Source: JBGVSA01 sp047605765
GTDB taxonomy: Bacteria > Pseudomonadota > Gammaproteobacteria > Burkholderiales > Rhodocyclaceae
Length of the DNA: 27,050 nt
Reading direction: 5' to 3'
NCBI GenBank assembly: GCA_047605765.1
Contig: JASGFB010000060.1
Coordinates: 1 to 27,050 of the forward strand
In this document: in pieces, positions 7,752 to 14,529 of the stretch
Layout of the letters: every line of letters begins with the position of its first letter
How positions within the stretch are numbered: position 1 is the first letter of the stretch
Made by a program: the position numbers and the translations under genes
Notes under the pieces: model-generated
The model's input: the letters and a program-made list of their open reading frames with translations, nothing else
The model's database searches: none
What the model was told of the DNA's origin: nothing

Positions 7752-8650
7752 TGCGCGCCATCCGCCATTGGTTGATGGCCGCCGCGCTGTGCCTGCCTGT
7801 GTGGGCGCACGCCATGACGGCCATTTTCTATCAACCGCAACTGCGCGACATGGACGTGCCGGTCGAGCGCTGGCCGGCCATCTTTGCCACCGCCCGGGCG
7901 CAGGGCGCCGACACCCTGGTGATCCAGTGGGGCCGTTATGGCGATGTGTTCGACGACAATCGGGGGCGTGCCTGGCTGGCCGCGCGTGCGCGCGATGCCG
8001 ACGCCGCTGGCCTGCAGTTGATTCTCGGGCTGGCCGCCGATCCCGATTTCTTCGATCGCCAACTGCAGCCGGCCACGGTGTTGGCGACTTACTTTCGCCG
8101 CTTGAGTACCGACGACGCACGCGTGGCGCGCTGGTGGCGCGACGAACTGGGTGATGAACGCATCACCGGCTGGTACCTGCCCGCCGAAATCGACGACAAG
8201 CGCTGGCGCGACGATGACGCCCGCGCCGCGCTCGGCATCTACGCGCACCGTGTTGTGGCAGCCCTGGCCCAGGTGGCCCCACGTCCGGTCTATGTGAGCA
8301 GCTTCTTTGCCGGCAACATGGCGCCGGCGCGCTACGCCGACATGCTGGCCGGCCTGTCTGCCACCGGCCTGCGCGTATGGGTGCAGGACGGGGCCGGCAC
8401 CGCCGCGCTGACGCCCGCTGAGCGGCAGATCTATCTGGACGCCGCGCTCACCGGGCAGACGCTGTCGGCGCAGGGCGTGGTGTTCGAACTGTTCCGCCAG
8501 CAGAGCGGCGAGGAGGGGGCTTTCCGGGCCACGCCCCGCAGTGCCGACGAGGCCGCCGCCCTGTTGCGCCAACGCGCGCCCAGCGGCGCCGATACGGTGT
8601 TCTTTTCTCTGCGTTACCTGCCTGCCCTGGGCGGCGCGCTGCCTTACTGA
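7751..8650 (+). CDS. Secreted DUF4434 protein, fourth gene of the nfr operon (YbcH-like)
   Basis: Protein of 299 residues with a clear Sec signal peptide (MRAIRHWLMAAALCLPVWAHA, cleaved around residue 21), so periplasmic or exported. The mature part starts MTAIFYQPQLRDMDVPVERW and runs as alternating strand/helix segments (TLVIQWGRYGD, LQLILGLAADPDFFD, ITGWYLPAEIDDKRW, PVYVSSFFAG, VWVQDGAG), typical of the TIM-barrel-like DUF4434 family. Acidic residues at strand ends (PAEIDD, VQDG) resemble glycoside hydrolase active-site positions. From memory, E. coli ybcH beside nfrA is of the same kind. The start overlaps the nfrA stop (TGATG), so translation is coupled. A role in trimming or handling the NfrB-made glycan is inference from context; no enzyme activity is established. 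Confidence 0.75.
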   Translation: MRAIRHWLMAAALCLPVWAHAMTAIFYQPQLRDMDVPVERWPAIFATARAQGADTLVIQWGRYGDVFDDNRGRAWLAARARDADAAGLQLILGLAADPDFFDRQLQPATVLATYFRRLSTDDARVARWWRDELGDERITGWYLPAEIDDKRWRDDDARAALGIYAHRVVAALAQVAPRPVYVSSFFAGNMAPARYADMLAGLSATGLRVWVQDGAGTAALTPAERQIYLDAALTGQTLSAQGVVFELFRQQSGEEGAFRATPRSADEAAALLRQRAPSGADTVFFSLRYLPALGGALPY

Positions 8651-8660
8651 GGCGCTCAAC

Positions 8661-8681
8661 GACCGGTCGTCCTGGCCGGTC
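8661..8681 (+). terminator. Weak stem-loop after the nfr operon
   Basis: GACCGG and CCGGTC form a 6-bp stem with a 9-nt loop, 10 bp after the last nfr-operon stop. There is no T run behind it, so it is at best a weak or factor-dependent end. Confidence 0.3.
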
Positions 8682-8834
8682 GATTGCATTTCTGCAAAAC
8701 CAATTCATTTGGCCGCTGTCTGTGAGTCGGTATCCACCCTATAGCGTGGCGGCGATAGGGGCGTAACATAGCTCATGGCACGTAACTCGCTTGAGTACGC
8801 GCTTTATCTTCATTCGTGTCGAAACGGTTGTCAT

Positions 8835-10988
8835 ATGGATGACATCAAACTGTCACAGAATCTGGGGCTGTCCAGTCCTGTCGAGAAGAGCGAAGAGATG
8901 ATCCCTGCCGAGGTTCGACGCGTTCCGTCGTTCGACCAACTGATCAACCGCGAACTGTCCCTGCTGGGTTTCCAGCGGCGTGTATTGGCCCAGGCCGCCG
9001 ATGAGCGCGTGCCGCTGCTCGAGCGGCTCAAGTTCCTCTGCATTGTGTCCAGCAATCTGGATGAGTTCTTCGAAATCCGCGTCGCCGGCGTCAAGGAGCA
9101 GATCAAGTCCGGCACGGTCTCGGCCGGTGGCATCGCCCCGCAGGCGCTCTACAAGCTGATCGGGCAGGAAGTCCACGAGATCGTGGCCGAGCAATATCGC
9201 CTGCTCAACAATGAAATTCTTCCCGCCCTGGCCCACGAAGGCATCGTCTTCCTGCGCCGTTCGCTGTGGACCGACGCCCAGCGCGAATGGATCCGCGAGT
9301 ATTTCGTCAAGGAAGTGCAGCCGGTGCTCACGCCGGTCGGGCTCGATCCGGCGCACCCGTTCCCGCGCGTGCTCAACAAGAGCCTGAACTTCGCCGTCGA
9401 GCTGGAAGGGCGCGATGCCTTCGGGCGCAACTCCGGCGCCGCCATCGTGCAGGCGCCGCGTGTGCTGCCGCGCGTGATCCGCCTGCCGAAAGAACTCACC
9501 GGCGTCGACTACGGCTCGGTGTTCCTGTCGTCGATCCTGCATGCACACGTCGGCGAACTGTTCGCCGGCATGAACGTGCTCGGCTGTTATCAGTTCCGCG
9601 TCACCCGCAACAGCGATCTGTTCGTGGACGAAGAAGAAGTCAAGGATCTGCGCACCACGCTGCAGGGCGAACTGCAGCAGCGCAACTACGGCGCCGCCGT
9701 GCGCCTCGAAGTGGCCGACAACTGCTCCGAGCAGATGAGCGACTTCCTGCTGCAGCAGTTCAGCCTGTCGCCCGAGGCGCTGTATCGCGTGCCCGGCATC
9801 GTGAACATGGTGCGCCTCATGCAGGTGCCCGACTGGGTTCACCGGCCCGATCTCAAATACCCGCCGTTCCTGCCCAATACGGCGCCGAACCTGTCCAAGC
9901 ACCAGGACATCTTCGCCGCCATCCGCGAGCAGGACGTCCTCCTGCACCACCCGTTCCAGAGCTTCACGCCGGTGGTCGACCTGCTGCGTGCGGCGGCCGA
10001 TGACCCCCAGGTGGCGGCCATTCGCATGACGGTCTACCGCACCGGCACCGACTCCGTGCTGATGGAGCAATTGCTGCGCGCCGCGCGCAAGGGCAAGGAA
10101 GTCAACGTGGTGGTCGAGCTGATGGCGCGCTTCGATGAAGAAGCCAACATCAACTGGGCGGCGCGCCTGGAAGAAGCCGGCGCCCACGTGGTGTACGGCG
10201 TGTTCGGCTACAAGACGCACGCCAAGATGCTGCTCATCGTGCGCCGCGAGGACAACGATCGCGGCCAGAGCGTGCTGCGCCGTTACGTGCACCTGGGCAC
10301 CGGCAACTATCACCCGCGCACGGCGCGCTTCTACACCGACTTCGGCCTGCTGACGGCCAACGAAGAAATCGGCGCCGATGTGCATGAGGTCTTCAAGCAG
10401 CTCACCGGCCTGGGGCGCGCCGAAGCGCTGCGCCACCTGTGGCAGGCGCCGTTCTCGCTGCAGCCCAACGTTGTGGCCGCCATCGACCAGGAAGCCGCCA
10501 ATGCGCGCGCCGGCAAGCGGGCGCGCATCGTTGCCAAGATGAACGCGCTGCTCGAAGGCGAAACCATCCAGGCGCTGTACGAAGCCTCGCAAGCCGGCGT
10601 CGACATCGAACTCATCGTGCGCGGCGCCTGCGCCCTGCGCCCCGGTGTGCCGGGCCTGTCGGAGAACATCCGCGTGCGCTCGATCGTCGGCCGTTTCCTC
10701 GAACACTCGCGGGTGTTCTACTTTTATGCCGATGGCAATGAAAAGGTGTACCTCTCCAGCGCTGACTGGATGGAGCGCAATTTCTTCCGCCGCATCGAAG
10801 TGGCCTTCCCGATCCTCGACCCCAAGCTGCGTCGCCGCGTCATCAAGGAAGGGCTGCGTCCCTATCTGGGCGACAACTGCCAGGCCTGGGAACTCGACGG
10901 CGAATCGGCACACTACCGCCGCCGCGCCGCCCGCGGGGCGCGCCGTTGCGCGCAGGACATCCTCCTGCACGACATGAGCGAAAAATAA
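8835..10988 (+). CDS. ppk: Polyphosphate kinase 1
   Basis: Makes inorganic polyphosphate reversibly from ATP; 717 residues from this start. The four-domain PPK1 layout is visible: N-terminal INRELSLLGFQRRVLAQA and CIVSSNLDEFFEIRVAG; middle DPAHPFPRVLNKSLNFAVEL; then the phospholipase-D-like C-terminal halves with AIRMTVYRTGTDS and GYKTHAKMLLI, where H462 should be the autophosphorylated His; second conserved His H624 in FLEHSRVFYFY; and VYLSSADWMERN. The start is uncertain. The frame opens at 8775, but those first 20 codons look non-coding and have no well-placed Shine-Dalgarno; 8835 and 8898 are both possible, and conservation begins only after about residue 29. No ppx follows. It is a separate unit from the nfr operon, 184 bp away, and converges with tetR. 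Confidence 0.92.
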   Translation: MDDIKLSQNLGLSSPVEKSEEMIPAEVRRVPSFDQLINRELSLLGFQRRVLAQAADERVPLLERLKFLCIVSSNLDEFFEIRVAGVKEQIKSGTVSAGGIAPQALYKLIGQEVHEIVAEQYRLLNNEILPALAHEGIVFLRRSLWTDAQREWIREYFVKEVQPVLTPVGLDPAHPFPRVLNKSLNFAVELEGRDAFGRNSGAAIVQAPRVLPRVIRLPKELTGVDYGSVFLSSILHAHVGELFAGMNVLGCYQFRVTRNSDLFVDEEEVKDLRTTLQGELQQRNYGAAVRLEVADNCSEQMSDFLLQQFSLSPEALYRVPGIVNMVRLMQVPDWVHRPDLKYPPFLPNTAPNLSKHQDIFAAIREQDVLLHHPFQSFTPVVDLLRAAADDPQVAAIRMTVYRTGTDSVLMEQLLRAARKGKEVNVVVELMARFDEEANINWAARLEEAGAHVVYGVFGYKTHAKMLLIVRREDNDRGQSVLRRYVHLGTGNYHPRTARFYTDFGLLTANEEIGADVHEVFKQLTGLGRAEALRHLWQAPFSLQPNVVAAIDQEAANARAGKRARIVAKMNALLEGETIQALYEASQAGVDIELIVRGACALRPGVPGLSENIRVRSIVGRFLEHSRVFYFYADGNEKVYLSSADWMERNFFRRIEVAFPILDPKLRRRVIKEGLRPYLGDNCQAWELDGESAHYRRRAARGARRCAQDILLHDMSEK

Positions 10989-10999
10989 GGCGCCGGCTG

Positions 11000-11022
11000 C
11001 GCCATGCCCTCAGGGCGTGGCG
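11000..11022. terminator. Hairpin between convergent ppk and tetR, loop on the tetR stop
   Basis: CGCCATGCCC and GGGCGTGGCG form a 10-bp stem (one G-T wobble) with a 3-nt loop that is exactly the tetR stop codon (11010-11012). It sits where ppk and tetR transcripts converge. It lacks a U tract in both directions, so termination is only a suggestion; blocking or processing of transcript ends is equally possible. Confidence 0.35.
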
Positions 11023-11588
11023 ATCAGCCGCGTCACTTCTTCATGCAGTCGTGCCACCTCGGCCGCCCGCTGCGTGTAGACCATCATCGACAGTCCGAAC
11101 GCATGCGTGTACAGAAGCAGGGCACGCATGCGCGCGTCGTCCTGCGCGAAACCGGCGGTGCGAAACAGCGCCGTGGCGTGATCGAGACGGGCGCGGTCAA
11201 CCTCTTCGACCACGGCGGCGGCCTGGGCGTCGCGTCGCGCCCAATCGCGGATCGCCAGTTCGATGCGCACGCCTTTGCGGTTGGGGCGGATGCTGTACTG
11301 ATCCATGACGTGGCGGATCTGCTCGCTGGCGTGCGCAGCGTCGGCTTCGGCCTGGCGTGCGCTGTCGCGGATGCGGCCGTCACGCCAACTGTACAGCACG
11401 GCATCGAGCAGCGCCTGGCGATCCTTGAAATGCCAGTAGAAGCTGCCCTTGGTTACGCCCAGGCGTTTGGCGAGCACTTCCACGCGCAGTCCGGCGAGGC
11501 CTTCTTCGGCCAGCAGATCGGTGGCCAACTGCACCCAGGCATCGCGATCGAGCGTGCTGCGGGAGGGGGGAGGCGTTTGGGTATCCAT
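11010..11588 (-). CDS. TetR/AcrR family transcriptional regulator
   Basis: DNA-binding repressor-type protein of 192 residues, the usual TetR length. The N-terminal helix-turn-helix is clear: AWVQLATDLLAEEGLAGL, then VEVLAKRLGVTKGSFYWHFK, then DRQALLDAVL. The C-terminal ligand domain is not recognisable by family. The frame can start at a GTG at 11621, but the ATG at 11588 gives the standard spacing before the HTH; neither has a good Shine-Dalgarno. It is divergent from etfBA. An 18-bp palindrome overlaps its own start codon and a sister copy lies 50 bp upstream, so autoregulation is likely. Control of the etf/acyl-CoA dehydrogenase operon is inferred from position and from known TetR regulators of fatty-acid genes. 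Confidence 0.85.
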   Translation of the reverse strand: MDTQTPPPSRSTLDRDAWVQLATDLLAEEGLAGLRVEVLAKRLGVTKGSFYWHFKDRQALLDAVLYSWRDGRIRDSARQAEADAAHASEQIRHVMDQYSIRPNRKGVRIELAIRDWARRDAQAAAVVEEVDRARLDHATALFRTAGFAQDDARMRALLLYTHAFGLSMMVYTQRAAEVARLHEEVTRLIATP

Positions 11589-11602
11589 ACTGCACAGTAT
11601 TG
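11585..11602. promoter_or_regulatory. TetR-type operator copy 1, over the tetR start codon
   Basis: CCATAC-N6-GTATTG. Its core ATACTG-CA-CAGTAT (11587-11600) is a perfect inverted repeat. It covers the tetR start codon (11586-11588) and matches a second site 50 bp away, as expected for autorepression. Confidence 0.5.
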
Positions 11603-11634
11603 ACACAAAGCCGGCCAGCACGCTACTTTGTCTT

Positions 11635-11652
11635 CCATACGCAACCGTATGG
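11635..11652. promoter_or_regulatory. TetR-type operator copy 2
   Basis: CCATACG-CAAC-CGTATGG, a perfect 7-bp inverted repeat of 18 bp in all. It shares CCATAC-N6-GTAT with the site at 11585-11602. The 50-bp centre-to-centre distance is close to five helical turns, placing both on the same DNA face. Confidence 0.55.
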
Positions 11653-11685
11653 ACAAAATCCCGCTGCGCTTCATGGGTATGAGCG

Positions 11686-11715
11686 TTGATGCCTTAATAA
11701 CGGCCGGTTATTAAG
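11686..11715 (+). promoter_or_regulatory. Candidate etfB promoter covered by a 23-bp inverted repeat
   Basis: TTGATG (11686-11691), a 17-bp spacer and TATTAA (11709-11714) make a plausible sigma70 promoter, each hexamer 4/6 to consensus. The inverted repeat CTTAATAAC (11693-11701) - GGCCG - GTTATTAAG (11707-11715) fills the spacer and the -10. That is a classic repressor position. Its sequence differs from the CCATAC sites nearby, so a second regulator may bind. Confidence 0.5.
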
Positions 11716-11796
11716 CTCCGAAGCGATCGATGCGATACTGTTGGGCTTTTCCGCGTACCGTCAAACGCGGGACATGTCTTATTGAGGAGAGAAGCA

Positions 11797-12546
11797 GTGA
11801 AAGTACTGGTTCCTGTCAAACGCGTCGTTGATTACAACGTCAAGGTGCGTGTGAAGGCCGACGGTAGCGGGGTCGATCTGGCCAACGTCAAAATGTCCAT
11901 GAACCCCTTCGACGAGATCGCGGTGGAAGAAGCCGTGCGTCTGCGTGAAGCCGGCCTGGCCAGCGAAGTGGTGGTGGTCTCCTGCGGTACGGCGCAGTCG
12001 GCCGACACGCTGCGTGCCGCCATGGCGATGGGGGCCGACCGCGCGGTGCTGGTGCAGACCGATGCCGAACTGCAGCCGCTGGCGGTGGCCAAACTGCTCA
12101 AGGCCGTGGCCGAAAAGGAAACGCCGCAGTTGATCATCCTCGGCAAGCAGGCCATCGATGACGACGCCAACCAGACCGGTCAGATGCTGGCCGCGCTGCT
12201 GGGCTGGCCGCAGGCGACCTTCGCCTCCAAGCTGACGCCCGAAGGTGGTCGCATCACCGTGTCGCGTGAAATCGACGGCGGCACCGAAACGCTTGAAATG
12301 TCGCTGCCCGCCGTCGTGTCGGCCGATCTGCGCCTGAACGAACCGCGCTACGCCACGCTGCCGAACATCATGAAGGCCAAGAAAAAGCCACTCGACACCG
12401 TCGCGGTCGCCGATCTGGGCGTGGACATCAGCTCACGCCTGAACACCGTGCGCGTGGCCGAGCCCAAGAAACGCGCCGGCGGCGTCAAGCTCGCCAACGT
12501 GCAGGAACTGGTCGCCAAGCTGCGCGACGAAGCCAAAGTGATCTAA
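11797..12546 (+). CDS. etfB: Electron transfer flavoprotein beta subunit
   Basis: Small subunit of the ETF heterodimer, which takes electrons from acyl-CoA dehydrogenases and passes them to ETF:ubiquinone oxidoreductase; it also binds AMP. It is 249 residues, the standard length. Markers: VKVLVPVKRVVDYNVKVRVK at the start, MSMNPFDEIAVEEAVRL, ILGKQAIDDDANQTGQMLAALLGWPQ, the recognition-loop/signature region SREIDGGTETLEMSLPAVVSADLRLNEPRY, and LPNIMKAKKKP. A GTG start at 11797 is chosen because it gives the exact family N-terminus and follows GAGGAGA at about 6-8 nt; a TTG at 11782 is the only upstream alternative. etfA follows 10 bp later. Confidence 0.96.
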   Translation: MKVLVPVKRVVDYNVKVRVKADGSGVDLANVKMSMNPFDEIAVEEAVRLREAGLASEVVVVSCGTAQSADTLRAAMAMGADRAVLVQTDAELQPLAVAKLLKAVAEKETPQLIILGKQAIDDDANQTGQMLAALLGWPQATFASKLTPEGGRITVSREIDGGTETLEMSLPAVVSADLRLNEPRYATLPNIMKAKKKPLDTVAVADLGVDISSRLNTVRVAEPKKRAGGVKLANVQELVAKLRDEAKVI

Positions 12547-12556
12547 GGAGCGCAGC

Positions 12557-13492
12557 ATGACTCTTCTCGTCGTCGCAGAACATGACAACCGCGTGCTCAA
12601 GAGCAGCACGCTCAATACCCTGACGGCCGCCGCGCAGGTCGGTGGCGATATCGACCTGGTGGTCATCGGCAGCGGCTGCCGCGCCGTGGCCGAGGCCGCC
12701 GCGCAGGTCGCCGGCGTGGCCAAGGTGCGCCTGATCGATGCCGCGCACTATGCCGACCAGACCGCCGAAAACCTCGCCGTGTGCCTGGCTCAGCTGGCGG
12801 GTAGCTACAGCCATGTGTTCCTGCCGGCCACCAGTTTCGGCAAGAACCTGGGCCCGCGCCTGGCGGCGCTGCTCGATGTGGCGCAGGTGTCCGACATCAC
12901 CGCCATCGAATCGGCCGACACCTATGAGCGCCCCATCTACGCCGGCAATGCCGTCGCCGTGGTGCAGAGCGCCGATCCGGTGCACGTGGTGACGGTGCGT
13001 CCCTCGGCCTTCGCCGCCACCTCCGCCAACGGTGGCGCAGCCGCCATCGAAGACGCGCCGGCCGGCCCCGACCTCGGCGTCGTGCGTCTGGTCAGCCGCA
13101 CGCTGTCGACCTCGACCCGTCCCGAACTGGGCGCGGCGCGCGTGGTGGTGGCAGGCGGCCGGGCACTGGGTTCCAAGGACCAGTTCGACGCCTTGCTCGA
13201 TCCCCTGGCCGACAAGCTGGGCGCCGCCATCGGCGCCACGCGCGCGGCGGTGGATGCGGGCTATGCCGCCAACGACACCCAGGTCGGCCAGACCGGCAAG
13301 GCGGTGGCGCCCGAGCTGTACATCGCCGTTGGTATTTCCGGCGCCATCCAGCACCTGGCCGGCATGAAGGATTCCAAGGTCATCGTCGCCATCAACAAGG
13401 ATCCGGACGCGGTCATCTTCCAGGTGGCCGACTATGGTCTGGAAGGCGATCTGTTCGAGCTGGTGCCGCAACTGACGGCGGCCCTCGGCTGA
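12557..13492 (+). CDS. etfA: Electron transfer flavoprotein alpha subunit
   Basis: Large subunit of ETF, carrying most of the FAD site; 311 residues. The N-terminal domain has VIGSGCRAVAEAAAQVAGV and LAQLAGSYSHVFLPATSFGKN. The C-terminal FAD domain has VVAGGRALGSKDQFD, GATRAAVDAGYAANDTQVGQ, TGKAVAPELYIAVGISG and the ETF-alpha signature AIQHLAGMKDSKVIVAINKD, ending AVIFQVADYGLEGDLFE. AAGGAG lies 5-6 nt before the ATG and begins at the etfB stop, so the two are co-translated. Downstream genes in the same direction end in an acyl-CoA dehydrogenase, the natural electron donor. Confidence 0.96.
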   Translation: MTLLVVAEHDNRVLKSSTLNTLTAAAQVGGDIDLVVIGSGCRAVAEAAAQVAGVAKVRLIDAAHYADQTAENLAVCLAQLAGSYSHVFLPATSFGKNLGPRLAALLDVAQVSDITAIESADTYERPIYAGNAVAVVQSADPVHVVTVRPSAFAATSANGGAAAIEDAPAGPDLGVVRLVSRTLSTSTRPELGAARVVVAGGRALGSKDQFDALLDPLADKLGAAIGATRAAVDAGYAANDTQVGQTGKAVAPELYIAVGISGAIQHLAGMKDSKVIVAINKDPDAVIFQVADYGLEGDLFELVPQLTAALG

Positions 13493-13511
13493 GGGCAGGG
13501 GCGGGGCCGAC

Positions 13512-14177
13512 ATGAACTTCACAGTCACTTCGGCCCCCTTCGCACTGCACGGCGTGGCGGGCCTGCTGATGCTGGTCTGCCTGTACACACAGGCGCGCAA
13601 AGCGGCCTGGCGCGAACTGGCCGCCAGCCCCGCATTGCATCGCTGGCTGGGCGCGATCCTGCTGATCGCTGTGTTGTGGAGCCTGCGCGGGCGCCTGGCG
13701 CCCGGGTTCAATCTGCATCTGATCGGCGCGGCGCTGGTCACGCTGATGTTCGGCCTGCCGCGCGCCGTCTTCGCCCTGACGGCGGGGGCGGTAATCTCGA
13801 CGATCACCACCGGGGGCGACTGGCTTGCGCTGCCTCTCAACCTGGTTACCGCCGGCCTGCTGCCGGCCTGGATTGCGGCGCACGCGCTGGGCGTCGTCGA
13901 GCGGCGCCTGCCGGCGCACTTCTTCATCTACATCTTCATTGCCGGCTGCATGAATTCGGCCATCGGGGTGCTGGCGGTGGGCGTGCTCGCCACCCTCATC
14001 CTGGCTGCCGGTGACGTGCAGCCGCTGCAATGGCTGGTCTCCGAATACGCACCTTTCTTCCTGTTGCTGGCCTTTGCCGAAGCCTGGCTGACCGGTATGG
14101 CGCTGACGCTGATGGTTGTCTATCGCCCCGATTGGGTGGCGAGCTTCGACGATCGTCGCTATCTGGTCGGTAAATGA
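13512..14177 (+). CDS. Integral membrane protein, CbiM/COG3235-like (predicted)
   Basis: Hydrophobic protein of 221 residues with about six membrane segments: GVAGLLMLVCLYTQA, WLGAILLIAVLWSL, LIGAALVTLMFGLPRAVFAL, LPLNLVTAGLLPAWIAAHAL, FFIYIFIAGCMNSAIGVLAV and FFLLLAFAEAWLTGMALTLM. The middle, with its LHLIGAALVTLMFG, PLNL and FAEAWLTG stretches, resembles the CbiM family of energy-coupling-factor permeases and the COG3235 set of predicted membrane proteins. No ATPase or T-component gene is near. It begins 19 bp after etfA and is followed 1 nt later by a small gene, so it is embedded in the etf operon. Substrate is unknown; metal or cofactor uptake is only a family-level guess. Confidence 0.65.
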   Translation: MNFTVTSAPFALHGVAGLLMLVCLYTQARKAAWRELAASPALHRWLGAILLIAVLWSLRGRLAPGFNLHLIGAALVTLMFGLPRAVFALTAGAVISTITTGGDWLALPLNLVTAGLLPAWIAAHALGVVERRLPAHFFIYIFIAGCMNSAIGVLAVGVLATLILAAGDVQPLQWLVSEYAPFFLLLAFAEAWLTGMALTLMVVYRPDWVASFDDRRYLVGK

Positions 14178-14178
14178 C

Positions 14179-14475
14179 ATGAGCATTTACGGACTGGATA
14201 CCATGCGCAACGTGCTGCATGCCTTCGCCGACGAAGCGGCGGCCGTGGCGGCTTGCCCACTGGCGCAGGCCCAGGCACAGGAATGGCTCTTTTTTGCCGA
14301 CGATGGCGAACCGTTGCGTCCGTTGCCCTGGGGGCAGGCGGGCGCCTACACCTTGCGGCCGTGGGCATCGTGCTCCTCGTGCCGGCTCGAACAGGTGTTG
14401 CCGTTCGTGACGCGCATCGAAGGAATGCCGGGCATGACGCCCGACAGCGTGGCGCACAGCCTGCGTCGCGAGTGA
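14179..14475 (+). CDS. 98-residue hypothetical protein
   Basis: Small soluble protein, 98 residues, not recognised. It begins MSIYGLDTMRNVLHAFADEA, with Ala-rich helical segments, then an acidic turn (FADDGEPLRPLPWG) and a CSSC pair (residues about 65-68) that could bind metal or form a disulfide. The start at 14179 lies 1 nt after the preceding stop, with no evident Shine-Dalgarno, suggesting coupling to the membrane protein gene. Coding is supported by position and continuous frame. A partnership with the upstream membrane protein is inference. Confidence 0.6.
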   Translation: MSIYGLDTMRNVLHAFADEAAAVAACPLAQAQAQEWLFFADDGEPLRPLPWGQAGAYTLRPWASCSSCRLEQVLPFVTRIEGMPGMTPDSVAHSLRRE

Positions 14476-14529
14476 CGGCCGACCCGCCGGCGGCAGGCCA
14501 AGGCGGGCGCGCGAAAAGGAGACAGAGAG

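Noticed and set aside
6153..8120. Long open frame of about 655 codons on the minus strand opposite nfrA and the DUF4434 gene
   Set aside because: It mirrors the codon-position GC bias of the plus-strand genes, has no recognisable domain, and spans a gene junction. It is an antisense shadow.
8775..8834. Upstream extension of ppk
   Set aside because: The 20 extra residues (Cys/His/Tyr-rich) do not resemble PPK1 and the ATG at 8775 has no well-spaced Shine-Dalgarno. Kept only as an alternative start.
8853..10970. Minus-strand open frame of about 705 codons opposite ppk
   Set aside because: The translation is His/Gln/Val-rich with no motif, and the plus strand is unmistakably PPK1.
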